Below, piece after piece: positions 27,601 to 35,347 of a DNA stretch of 64,000 nt. A program made the translations under genes and the position numbers. The notes beneath the pieces are model-generated. The model was not told where the DNA came from. It worked only from the letters and a program-made list of their open reading frames with translations, and ran no database searches. The stretch is from Rhodospirillales bacterium 24-66-33 (GTDB taxonomy: Bacteria; Pseudomonadota; Alphaproteobacteria; Reyranellales; Reyranellaceae), in assembly GCA_002281855.1 (NCBI GenBank), contig NCHQ01000009.1:106065-170064 (forward strand). Reading direction: 5' to 3'. The stretch's first letter is position 1; every line of letters begins with the position of its first letter.

Positions 27601-28131
27601 AAAGCTCTGGATCGAACCCGCGTCGTCGGAAGAGCCCAGCGTTTCGGTGATCTGTCGATAGACACCCTCCTGTATCGGGCTCTGCGGCGACAGTGCCGCC
27701 GTGAGCGCAGTGGCCAATGGAGCGGACGCCTGGAGTTGAGGGTAAATCCGCAGTGTCGCCTGGATCTCGCTCGAGGGAGAGATCTGCTTCCAAATGGTGT
27801 ACTGCGCGAGCTGCGGTGCCTGGCCGCCGGCCTGGCTGTTGGCGATGGCCTGATTGCGCTGGGCGGGGGTCGCGTTCAGGTAAATGCCCTGCTCGATCGC
27901 GAGATTGTTGCTCAATATGGCATTGTTCGGTGCCGAATAGGCGGGCGTCCCGAACAGGCTGATCACGCCGTACTGGCCTTGGTAGCGGGCACAAGCCGCA
28001 CCCGTCAGATCCAGGCTTTCGCAGCTCTGTTGGGCCGAGGCGGGCGATGCCAGCAAGGCCACCGACAGGAGGGCGGCCGCCGGCCAGGCGATCAAGCGTC
28101 CGCTCGATCGATCGAAACCAACGTGATCCAT
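24667..28131 (-). CDS. Autotransporter with N-terminal PAP2-type acid phosphatase domain
   Basis: The protein of about 1154 residues has a signal peptide (ending ASPASAQQ), then a class A-like PAP2 phosphatase domain in which PSGHTRRAE (about residue 255) and SRNILGVHYPLDVIGSR (about 295-310) supply the catalytic histidines. A passenger with GGNNSYTGGTTVAEG and NTGTINGSVYNTG beta-helix repeats follows, and then a C-terminal 12-strand barrel (about 880-1154) ending in VTW. The phosphatase would be displayed on the cell surface. I chose ATG 28131 because it gives a normal signal peptide. Its barrel is paralogous to the protein truncated at the window end. Confidence 0.88.
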   Translation of the reverse strand: MDHVGFDRSSGRLIAWPAAALLSVALLASPASAQQSCESLDLTGAACARYQGQYGVISLFGTPAYSAPNNAILSNNLAIEQGIYLNATPAQRNQAIANSQAGGQAPQLAQYTIWKQISPSSEIQATLRIYPQLQASAPLATALTAALSPQSPIQEGVYRQITETLGSSDDAGSIQSFAGPGLKASFTSYVTAYQGMTTPYYYPPPGQSDPRPFQISNVIASAPWTTGQATEASIQAQAAIWGQPGDGSRYQRSESFPSGHTRRAELTALLYAMMMPQAYQGMMVSAQQAGLSRNILGVHYPLDVIGSRIVSYYAMTQILARSPDYAPTVWAPSTLPEHISALSRDLTANLNETYGSAVTAVPYASCASNVAGCIANGTLPSAAQFAAANQAFALQATYGFQPVGPTDLAAVVPANAELLIASRFPYLTGAQRTDILASTELPSGGVLDDGSGWVRLNLFKAAGGYGAFASDVSVTLDASLGGFNAVDMWSNDISGPGGLTKAGTGLLILGGNNSYTGGTTVAEGTVALSGTLVGDLAIRAGAAFVSGGGYSVAPGATLDNAGTFQSVNASLVNFGTFDNSGTLLSDLVNSGTTTNTGTINGSVYNTGNFIQAAGTFANSLTLINNGTFTGDVNNTGLLGGNGTFVGTVTNNGIAAPGNSIGTLTVNGAYTQAAGSSYQVETNATGLADRINVTGAPGTAALAGGNVLVTAASGVYAPRTTYTILNASGGVTGSYAGTSSLYPFLLPSLAYDANNVYLTLKPGGFGAGGATPNQSAVGRVLDQSVAGLSGDFATVIGTMATYTLGQGQAALDSLSGQNYSGFGTANLGSGLLFMNMMGQQMSLARGGFASGTRVAVAQACDTAPAEACDGAAATPWSLWGAALGGTGSVAGNANAGTLTYNAGGFAAGADYRFDPRILAGFALGYVSGNQWASGFSGQGTTNSYQASLYASFTQGAFYLDGLAGYGYNENQMTRQIVLPNLGARLAQGRTGANQFLGQLEAGYRIGLHEPTAASITPFARLQGTTNSQFGFTESGAGSLNLTVASQTTGSARSVLGAEFAGAFGPEDREKLAVQLRLGWAHEYADTTRPVTASFAGAPGTNFTVFGAAPTRDAATFSLAANTAVAPGTTLYVRYDGETGSGTTNHVLNGGLRVTW

Positions 28132-28310
28132 GCGCCCTCGGCAGTCAGCAGCATTCGCCAATCTCAAGTGTGGACGATCCACGGTTGAGTGGCAGGCCGA
28201 CTGTATTTGCTGTTCCTATGAAGAAACAGCGAAATCTTGAGCGGTATCAGATATTTCGCTGGGTCCGCCCCGCGCAACTCACGGGAGAGTCCAGGGCGGC
28301 GGCGCCGAAC

Positions 28311-29729
<1,419 letters not shown>

Positions 29730-29762
29730 GTCTGCCTCCTTCGGTTCTGCTTGCCGGAGATC

Positions 29763-29876
29763 ACCTCACCCTGAGGAGGCGCGAAGCGCCGTCTCGAAGG
29801 GTGGGAACGAGCACCTTGTCTGTTGCCCATCCTTCGAGACGCGCTTCTGCGAAGCGCTCCTCAGGATGAGGTTGGG
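29763..29876. repeat. Paired palindromic repeat between boxC and boxB
   Basis: Two related arms face each other: 29763-29805 (CCTGAGGAGGCGCGAAGCG... CGTCTCGAAGGGTG) and 29829-29876 (CATCCTTCGAGACGCGCTTC ... CTCCTCAGGATGAGG). Each arm itself contains a hairpin. This sequence type is a well-known dispersed repeat in Bradyrhizobium and related genomes. Within the boxC-boxB gap it would fold in the mRNA and could stabilise boxC message or reduce boxB read-through. Confidence 0.7.
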
Positions 29877-29889
29877 GTAGTTCATCGCT

Positions 29890-31548
29890 TCACGCCCGCT
29901 TGCGGTCGTACTTGCTCTGCTTGCCGGTCCCGTAGAGTTTCAGCGCGCCTTCCGGGCCGGTCGCGTTGGGCCGCTGGAAGATCCAGTTCTGCCAGGCCGA
30001 CAGGCGCGCGAAGATCTTGGTCTCCATCGTCTCGGGGCCGGGGAAGCGCAGGTTCGCCTCCATGCCGATCAGCCCATCGGGCGAGAAGCCGGCGCGTTCC
30101 TCGATGGCGAGGCGCACCTCGTCCTCCCAGTCGATGTCGTCGGGGGTGAAGGTGACGAGACCGGCCTCGTCGGCTGCGCCGGCGTCGAGCGGTTCGCGGG
30201 CCTGGTCCCTCAGTGTCTCGACGTGACCGGGATCGTTGAGAAAGCGCGTCGAGAGCCGCGTCAGCCCGTTGCCCATCGGGTAGGGGCCGAAATTCATGTC
30301 GGTGAGCCGCACCGTGGCGGCCGGCAGGTTCGACCCCTCGAACACGCCGTCCAGCATGTAGGAACGGTCGGCCGCCAGCGCGATCTCGAGCAGGGTGCCG
30401 GTGAAGCAGGACCCGGGCTCGACCAGCGCGATCAGGCTGCGCGAACTGACGTCGAGCCGCTTCAGGGTGCGCTTCCAGTAGAGCACGATCTCGCGGATCA
30501 GCCAGTCGTCGGCATTCTGCGCAAGCACGGCGTCATACGCCTCGACCAAAGCCGCATCGCCCTGGCTGGTCAGCACCCAGGTGCCGATCTCGGTCTCGTT
30601 AAGGCGCAGATGCATCATCGCATCGTCGAACTCTCGTGCCAGTGCCAGCGGCCAGAAGGCGGCGCCGGCCGCGTGCACGTCGTCGGGCGGTGCGGAGGAG
30701 GGGCCGTTGAGGCGGAACTTCGCCGAACGGCCTTCGCGGTCGATCTCGACGGTGAGGTTGGCGTAGCGCAGCGTGTCGCCATCGATCTGGCGTTCAACCG
30801 TCGGCAGGGCGATGCCCTTGGCATCCTTCGGGCGCGACGACTTCGCCGCGACCTCCTCGGCAATCTTCTGCGTCTGCTCCACCAGCTTGGAAGGTGGAAT
30901 GAGCTGGTCGACCAGCCGCCACTCGCGCGCCCGCTTGCCGCGCAGGCCCTCGGCCGTGGTGCAGAAGAAGTCGGCATGGTCGCGGCGCACCATGCGCTTG
31001 TCGACCAGGCGCGTCAGCCCGCCGGTGCCCGGCAGCACCGCCAGCAGCGGCAGCTCGGGCAGCGACACCGCGCTCGATCCGTCGTCGGCCAGCAGGATCT
31101 GCTCGCAGGCCAGCGCCAGCTCGTAACCGCCGCCGGCGGCGATGCCGTTGATCGAGCAGATGTAGGTCTGGCCGGACTGCGAGCTGGCGTCTTCGATGGC
31201 CAGCCGCGTCTCGTTGGTGAACTTGCAGAAGTTGACCTTGTGGTCGTGGGTCGAGAGGCCAAGCATGTTGATGTTGGCGCCGGAGCAGAAGATGCGGTCA
31301 CGCTGGCTGCGGATGACCACGGCGCCGATCTCGGGATGTTCGAAGCGCAGCCGGTGCACGGCATCGGCCAGCTCGATGTCGACGCCGAGGTCGTAGGAAT
31401 TGAGCTTGAGCTTGTAGCCGGGCTTGAGCCCGCCATCCTCGTTCACGTCCATCGTGAGGTACGCGACGCCGTTCTCGGTGCTGAGCTTCCAGTGCTTGTA
31501 GCGCGAAGGGTCGGTGCGGAAGTCGATGGGCGCGACGGCGGGGTCCAT
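29890..31548 (-). CDS. boxC: 2,3-epoxybenzoyl-CoA dihydrolase BoxC
   Basis: The 552-residue crotonase-superfamily enzyme opens 2,3-epoxybenzoyl-CoA to 3,4-dehydroadipyl-CoA semialdehyde and formate. Two crotonase-like halves are visible. The first contains RIFCSGANINMLGLSTHDHK and NGIAAGGGYELALACEQI (oxyanion-hole loops), and the length fits BoxC rather than ordinary enoyl-CoA hydratase. The released formate could be oxidised by the fds complex at the start of the window. The gene is divergent from a GNAT-Rrf2 pair, and a perfect palindrome lies in the promoter region. Confidence 0.95.
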   Translation of the reverse strand: MDPAVAPIDFRTDPSRYKHWKLSTENGVAYLTMDVNEDGGLKPGYKLKLNSYDLGVDIELADAVHRLRFEHPEIGAVVIRSQRDRIFCSGANINMLGLSTHDHKVNFCKFTNETRLAIEDASSQSGQTYICSINGIAAGGGYELALACEQILLADDGSSAVSLPELPLLAVLPGTGGLTRLVDKRMVRRDHADFFCTTAEGLRGKRAREWRLVDQLIPPSKLVEQTQKIAEEVAAKSSRPKDAKGIALPTVERQIDGDTLRYANLTVEIDREGRSAKFRLNGPSSAPPDDVHAAGAAFWPLALAREFDDAMMHLRLNETEIGTWVLTSQGDAALVEAYDAVLAQNADDWLIREIVLYWKRTLKRLDVSSRSLIALVEPGSCFTGTLLEIALAADRSYMLDGVFEGSNLPAATVRLTDMNFGPYPMGNGLTRLSTRFLNDPGHVETLRDQAREPLDAGAADEAGLVTFTPDDIDWEDEVRLAIEERAGFSPDGLIGMEANLRFPGPETMETKIFARLSAWQNWIFQRPNATGPEGALKLYGTGKQSKYDRKRA

Positions 31549-31564
31549 GGCATTCCCTATTTCT

Positions 31565-31584
31565 GTAATTCGGTACTGAATTAC
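31565..31584. promoter_or_regulatory. Perfect inverted repeat in the boxC / GNAT-Rrf2 divergent promoter
   Basis: Seven-base arms GTAATTC (31565-31571) and GAATTAC (31578-31584) flank GGTACT. The surrounding DNA is locally A+T-rich within the 78-base intergenic region. The simplest reading is an operator for the Rrf2 regulator encoded at 32057, controlling boxCB and its own operon. Confidence 0.6.
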
Positions 31585-31626
31585 CTATTTACTTTCCCGG
31601 CCGCAAGGTCATTCTGCTCCGTGGAC

Positions 31627-32046
31627 ATGGTCGACATTCGCCCCGCGCAAGCCACTGATCTGAAAGCGATTTCGGCGCTGGATGCGCGTCTGACCGGCTC
31701 CGACAAGCCGCAATACTGGCAGGAGATGCTGGCCCCCGATCGCCATTTCCTGGTCGCAGAGACGGCAAAGGGCGGGCTGGCCGGCTTCATCGCGGGCGAG
31801 GTTCGGGCCTGGGAATTCGGCCAGCCGGCCGCCGGCTGGGTCTTCGCGATCCAGGTCGATCCGAAGACACGTCTCAAGGGTGTCGGCAGTGCGCTGTTCG
31901 AGGCGCTGGCCATGCGCTTCAAGCAACAGGGCGTGACCAGTGTGCGCACGCTGGTCGATCGCAAGGACCATCTGATCCTGTCGTTCTTCCGCGCCCAGGG
32001 CATGGTGGCGGGACCGTCGCTGCAGCTCGATAAGGAACTCCCATGA
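31627..32046 (+). CDS. GNAT N-acetyltransferase (BadL-like position)
   Basis: The 139-residue GNAT protein has the pattern MVDIRPAQATDLKAISALDA, a central strand GWVFAIQVDPKTRLKGVGSALFEAL (acetyl-CoA loop RLKGVG) and FFRAQGM at the C-terminus. ATG 31627 was chosen; GTG 31621 is possible. Its stop overlaps the ribosome site of the Rrf2 gene, so the two are one operon. In Rhodopseudomonas palustris the GNAT BadL acts with the Rrf2 repressor BadM on benzoate genes, and the gene pair here has the same make-up. That parallel is inference. Confidence 0.82.
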   Translation: MVDIRPAQATDLKAISALDARLTGSDKPQYWQEMLAPDRHFLVAETAKGGLAGFIAGEVRAWEFGQPAAGWVFAIQVDPKTRLKGVGSALFEALAMRFKQQGVTSVRTLVDRKDHLILSFFRAQGMVAGPSLQLDKELP

Positions 32047-32056
32047 GGAGCGGGGC

Positions 32057-32452
32057 GTGAAGCTGCAGACGGCGACACGGCTCGGCCTCTATGCCGTCCT
32101 CGAGCTGGCGCGTGACCCGTCGCAGACCTTGTCCGCGGGCGACCTGGCCAAGCGATTTGGTGTCTCGACCCATTCGCTGGCCAAGGTCCTGCGCACGCTG
32201 TCCGCCGCCGGCTTCGTCCAAGGTGGGCGCGGCGCGTCGGGCGGCTATCGTTTCACTGGCAACCGCCGCCGCATCACCCTGATGGACATCGTGGCGCTGT
32301 TCGAACCCGCGCCGGGCAGCCACGCCCCCGAGCCCGGCGAGGACACCGCAATCGGCGCCGCCTTGCAGCGTGTGCTGACCGAAATCGACGAAATCGCCGA
32401 GGCGACGCTGCGTTCCGTCAGTCTGGAGACTATGCTGAGGCTGAGGTCCTGA
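32057..32452 (+). CDS. Rrf2-family regulator (BadM-like position)
   Basis: The 131-residue protein has the Rrf2 winged helix (LGLYAVLELARDP ... AKRFGVSTHSLAKVLRTLSAAGFV) and the GRGASGGYRF wing. It contains no cysteine, so it cannot bind an iron-sulfur cluster as IscR or NsrR do, in agreement with a metabolite-sensing BadM-like role. The start is GTG 32057 after GAGGAG. The last ~40 codons reappear in diverged form at 33240-33379, beyond the next gene. Confidence 0.85.
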   Translation: MKLQTATRLGLYAVLELARDPSQTLSAGDLAKRFGVSTHSLAKVLRTLSAAGFVQGGRGASGGYRFTGNRRRITLMDIVALFEPAPGSHAPEPGEDTAIGAALQRVLTEIDEIAEATLRSVSLETMLRLRS

Positions 32453-33213
32453 TGTTGACTCGGTCTATCTTCTCTCTCGCAATGATTGTGTCCTTCGTCG
32501 GAGTGTTGATGCCAGTTGGCATGGCGCAGTCCGTCGAACTCAAGCCCATCGATCGGATCGATGCTTCGGATTTGCCCTATTCGCGCTCGCCCTATTACGG
32601 ACTAAGTCCGGAACAGGTGAAAGATTTTGCGGCATTGCGAGAAGAATATCGTAAGTCGCAATGGGCCGATGAGGCGGGCCGCATCGCGCGGTATGGGCAG
32701 AACCATAATGTCATTCGCGACGATGACTATCTTTACATCAACGATGCTTCAGGCGGGCGTCCGTTTGCTTTCAGGAACATCTGGGGCGTCGAGCCTGCGG
32801 CGCTCTATGCCTATCTCGCCTATGACGACCTCGCCCATTTCCATATCGTTGGCGAGGGCGGACATGACATGCCTCGACTGTTGTTCATCTCCGCCAAAAC
32901 CGGCTTGGTCTATCAGGGATTTGGCGCAGGCGAGCCGATCTATTCTCGGGATCAGAAGCGCCTCCTGAGTGTTGGAATCGAGGGCATGGGGCATCCGATG
33001 GGCGTTGCCATCTACCGCTTCGATGGGAACAAGCCCGTCGCTGAAGGTGTCTACGACATAGGTCACAGCGCGCCGTGTTCCATTGAGTGGCTTGGTCCGA
33101 CCGAAGTGAAGGCGTTATGCCCCGGAGCGTGGCCGGAAGACGGCAAATTCGACTACCGGCTCACCTATCTGAACGATAGGTGGCATAGCTCTCGTCAATT
33201 GGTCGCCAAGTAA
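32452..33213 (+). CDS. Unknown secreted protein inserted behind the Rrf2 gene
   Basis: The 253-residue protein has a signal peptide (to about residue 25, GMAQ) and a beta-rich mature part with LYAYLAYDDLAHFHIVGEG, GEPIYSRDQKRLLSVG and two cysteines near the C-terminus. It has lower G+C codon use than the neighbours. Its ATG overlaps the Rrf2 stop by one base (TGATG). It shares the pattern GxPxxxxDxxxxLxV and a following beta segment with the protein at 37087, which suggests a common secreted family. It is bracketed by the Rrf2 3' end and a diverged second copy of it. Confidence 0.75.
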   Translation: MLTRSIFSLAMIVSFVGVLMPVGMAQSVELKPIDRIDASDLPYSRSPYYGLSPEQVKDFAALREEYRKSQWADEAGRIARYGQNHNVIRDDDYLYINDASGGRPFAFRNIWGVEPAALYAYLAYDDLAHFHIVGEGGHDMPRLLFISAKTGLVYQGFGAGEPIYSRDQKRLLSVGIEGMGHPMGVAIYRFDGNKPVAEGVYDIGHSAPCSIEWLGPTEVKALCPGAWPEDGKFDYRLTYLNDRWHSSRQLVAK

Positions 33214-33239
33214 GGCTGTCGACCACGACGCTGGACGGC

Positions 33240-33379
33240 AGCGCGCCGTTCGAGGTGCTGCGGCGCCGCGTGAACGAGTCCTCACCAAGATCGAAGAAAT
33301 CGCCGAGGAAACGCTGCGATTGGTCAGCCGGCAGACGATGCGGAGGACATATACGAACAAGAATTCGCACGCCTCTTGA
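33240..33379 (+). pseudogene. Diverged second copy of the Rrf2 gene 3' end
   Basis: In frame from GTC 33278, these bases encode VLTKIEEIAEETLRLVS, which matches VLTEIDEIAEATLRSVS at the end of the intact Rrf2 protein. Upstream AVRGAAAPRER aligns with AIGAALQR with a small insertion. The frame continues past the normal end to TGA 33377-33379. No start or helix-turn-helix is present, so it is a 3' remnant only. It directly adjoins the promoter of the next operon. Confidence 0.8.
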
Positions 33380-33427
33380 CAGTCACCTATCCGGTGCTTT
33401 TATATTAAAGCACCAATCGGGTGCTTT
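33376..33427 (+). promoter_or_regulatory. Promoter with overlapping perfect inverted repeat upstream of the pspA fusion
   Basis: TTGACA at 33376-33381 and an A+T-rich TTTATATT block at 33399-33406 (17-19 base spacer) form a good sigma-70-type promoter. Arms GGTGCTTT (33393-33400) and AAAGCACC (33407-33414) surround the -10 hexamer, and a third GGTGCTTT follows at 33420-33427. A repressor bound here would block the promoter directly. Confidence 0.65.
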
Positions 33428-33429
33428 CG

Positions 33430-34596
33430 ATGTCTTCGTCTGCGACCTCCAAGTTCTGCCGCCTCAATCTTCGCCCCGACGCATCGGCCGCGCTTGCGTT
33501 CGATCGGATCCTGGAGGCCCATACTCGGCTGCTCGACTGGCTCGATGCCTCGGTGCCGGCGGGCCATGCCGCCGACCTGGTCGCCCTGCATCGCTCGTTC
33601 TACGAAGCCGCCCGCGTCACCAGCGGGCTGCCGGCGCGGTCGGTCACGCTGGCTTTCAAAGACTGGGTGCGCCGCCGGCGGGGCGAGGCGATCGAAGGTC
33701 TGCCCCTCGACGAGAAGCTCTATTCAATCAAGGGAATTGAATCTGTTTCAATTGCGACCTTGAGTGGCAGAATGACCATTCCCTTCCAGGTAGAAGATTA
33801 CGGTCAGGGCTGGACCGATCCTGCGCCCGCCAGGTTGGTGAAGCGGGCAAACGGCTTCCAACTGATCGTGTCGATCGAACTTGATACGCCTAACGTAACC
33901 GTCAAAAGTCAGGAGGAGGCAATGTTGGCCACGGAAAGCGCAGTGAAGCGAATCGGCCGCGTCATCGCCGGTATGACCAATCTGGCAGTCGATGCCGCGG
34001 AAGGCGTGAACCCTGAAGCGGTGCTCGTCCAGGCCATCCGGGAAATCGACGCCGCCGCCGATGAAGTGCGGGCCGAACTGGGCAAGGCGACTGCCGAACG
34101 GCACCGCCTGGATGTTCGCCGTCAGCAACTGCTGCGGGAGAAGGACGATTTGGTCGCCAAGGTGCGCATCGCGATCGACGAGAAGCGCGATGACCTTGCC
34201 GAAGCGGGTATTGCGCGCCAGGTCGATATCGAAGCGCAGGTCGGCGTGCTGGATCGTCTCATGGGCGACGCGGACGAGAAGATCGTCCAACTTGGCCAGA
34301 CCATCGATGCCATTTCGGCGAGCCGCCGCGAGGCCGAACAGACCCGCAAGGACTTTCAGGCCTCGCGTGCCAGCGTCGGCGGCGAAGGCGCCGCCGCGGT
34401 CGGATCATCCGGAGACAGAGTGAGCGGGGCGATGACGAAAGTTGCGCGGGCGCAGGCGGCGACCGCCCGCGTCACCGGCGTTCCGGCGGCCGCGCCCAAC
34501 AACGACGCCCGGGCGCTCGACGAGCTCGCCGAACTGCAGCGTCAGCGCGAAGTCAGATCGCGCCTGGAAAGACTGAAGTCCGGCCGGGACGCCTGA
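33430..34596 (+). CDS. pspA: TnpB-like N-terminal half fused to PspA/IM30
   Basis: The open frame encodes 388 residues from ATG 33430 (GTG 33421 possible). Residues 1 to about 155 resemble the N-terminal recognition and beta-barrel part of IS200/IS605 TnpB: a helical segment with SFYEAARVTSGLPARSVTLA, then LYSIKGIESVSIATLSGRM and RLVKRANGFQLIVSIELDTP. The chain stops just before where the RuvC nuclease would begin. From M165 (ATG 33922) the protein is a 224-residue PspA/IM30 coiled coil, exactly the usual PspA length, with its own strong AGGAGG site. Both a fusion and a stand-alone PspA may be made. PspA remodels stressed inner membranes; here it is followed by yqiJ and flotillin. Confidence 0.8.
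   Translation: MSSSATSKFCRLNLRPDASAALAFDRILEAHTRLLDWLDASVPAGHAADLVALHRSFYEAARVTSGLPARSVTLAFKDWVRRRRGEAIEGLPLDEKLYSIKGIESVSIATLSGRMTIPFQVEDYGQGWTDPAPARLVKRANGFQLIVSIELDTPNVTVKSQEEAMLATESAVKRIGRVIAGMTNLAVDAAEGVNPEAVLVQAIREIDAAADEVRAELGKATAERHRLDVRRQQLLREKDDLVAKVRIAIDEKRDDLAEAGIARQVDIEAQVGVLDRLMGDADEKIVQLGQTIDAISASRREAEQTRKDFQASRASVGGEGAAAVGSSGDRVSGAMTKVARAQAATARVTGVPAAAPNNDARALDELAELQRQREVRSRLERLKSGRDA
33911..33924 (+). promoter_or_regulatory. Strong internal ribosome site and start of native-length PspA
   Basis: AGGAGGAGG (33911-33919) precedes ATG 33922 by the correct distance. The ATG opens MLATESAVKRIGRVIAG, a normal PspA N-terminus, 164 codons into the longer frame. This site is better than anything upstream of the longer start. 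Confidence 0.8.
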
Positions 34597-34609
34597 GCAG
34601 AGGCACGTC

Positions 34610-35284
34610 ATGTGGTCGTTTCTAATCGCGCCAGCGTTTCAGCTCTTTACCATTGCCGCGCTGGTCATGCTGGGGCTGCTGACGGTCGAGATCGTCAGCA
34701 GCCTGTTTGGCGCCGCGGCGTCTTCGCTGCTGGACGGTGCCCTCGGGCTGGATGGTGCAGATCACGGCGTGACCCACGCCGCGGACGGACCCTTCGCGAC
34801 CGCCTTCGACTGGCTCAATGCCGGCCGTGTGCCGATGCTGGTTCTGATCATCGCGGCGATCGCCTGCTTTGCCGTGACCGGCATGGTCATCCAGATCGTC
34901 GCCATGAACCTGCTGGCGCCGTTGCCCGTCGTTGTCGCCGCCGTCATCGCGGTCGCTGCAACGATCCCCGTCACCCGATGGGTCAGCCGAGTGGTCTCGT
35001 GGTTGATCCCGCGCGACGAGACTTATGTGCTCGGTGCACAGGATCTCATCGGGCGCGTCGGAATCGTCACGCTCGGCCCGGTGGTGGAGGGGTCTGCGGC
35101 GCGGGCCAAGATCCAGGACAAGTTCGGGAACTGGCATTTCCCGCGCATCAGGCCGGGGGCGGCGGGCCTGTCGATCCCGCAAGGGGCGAGCATCCTGATC
35201 GTGGACAAGGTCGGTGACGAATATGCCGTGATCGTCGCCGAAGGTCGCCTGGTCAACAACGGCCAGCCATCGAGGCCTGCGTAA
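34610..35284 (+). CDS. yqiJ: YqiJ-like membrane protein with C-terminal OB-fold
   Basis: The 224-residue protein has an N-terminal membrane helix (residues 8-35), a second hydrophobic hairpin (about 75-130) and a soluble C-terminal NfeD/YuaF-like OB-fold (DLIGRVGIVTLGPVVEGSA ... DKVGDEYAVIVAEG). Proteins of this type are encoded with flotillins and are thought to assist or scaffold flotillin membrane domains. It starts 14 bases after pspA and precedes the flotillin gene by 63 bases. Confidence 0.85.
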   Translation: MWSFLIAPAFQLFTIAALVMLGLLTVEIVSSLFGAAASSLLDGALGLDGADHGVTHAADGPFATAFDWLNAGRVPMLVLIIAAIACFAVTGMVIQIVAMNLLAPLPVVVAAVIAVAATIPVTRWVSRVVSWLIPRDETYVLGAQDLIGRVGIVTLGPVVEGSAARAKIQDKFGNWHFPRIRPGAAGLSIPQGASILIVDKVGDEYAVIVAEGRLVNNGQPSRPA

Positions 35285-35347
35285 TTGGTAGTCAGTTCCG
35301 GACGCATTGCATGCGTATAGGCGTCCGACAATCGGGGGAATCTCTCA

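Noticed and set aside
30223..31620. A long plus-strand extension upstream of the GNAT gene, antisense to boxC
   Set aside because: The GNAT domain starts only at about 31627, and the upstream product is antisense to boxC with no domain.
33421..33920. A nuclease-dead TnpB repressor (TldR) or complete IS200/IS605 element
   Set aside because: The RuvC half is wholly absent rather than mutated, and I see no guide-RNA scaffold, TnpA or element ends. Only the N-terminal half is supported.
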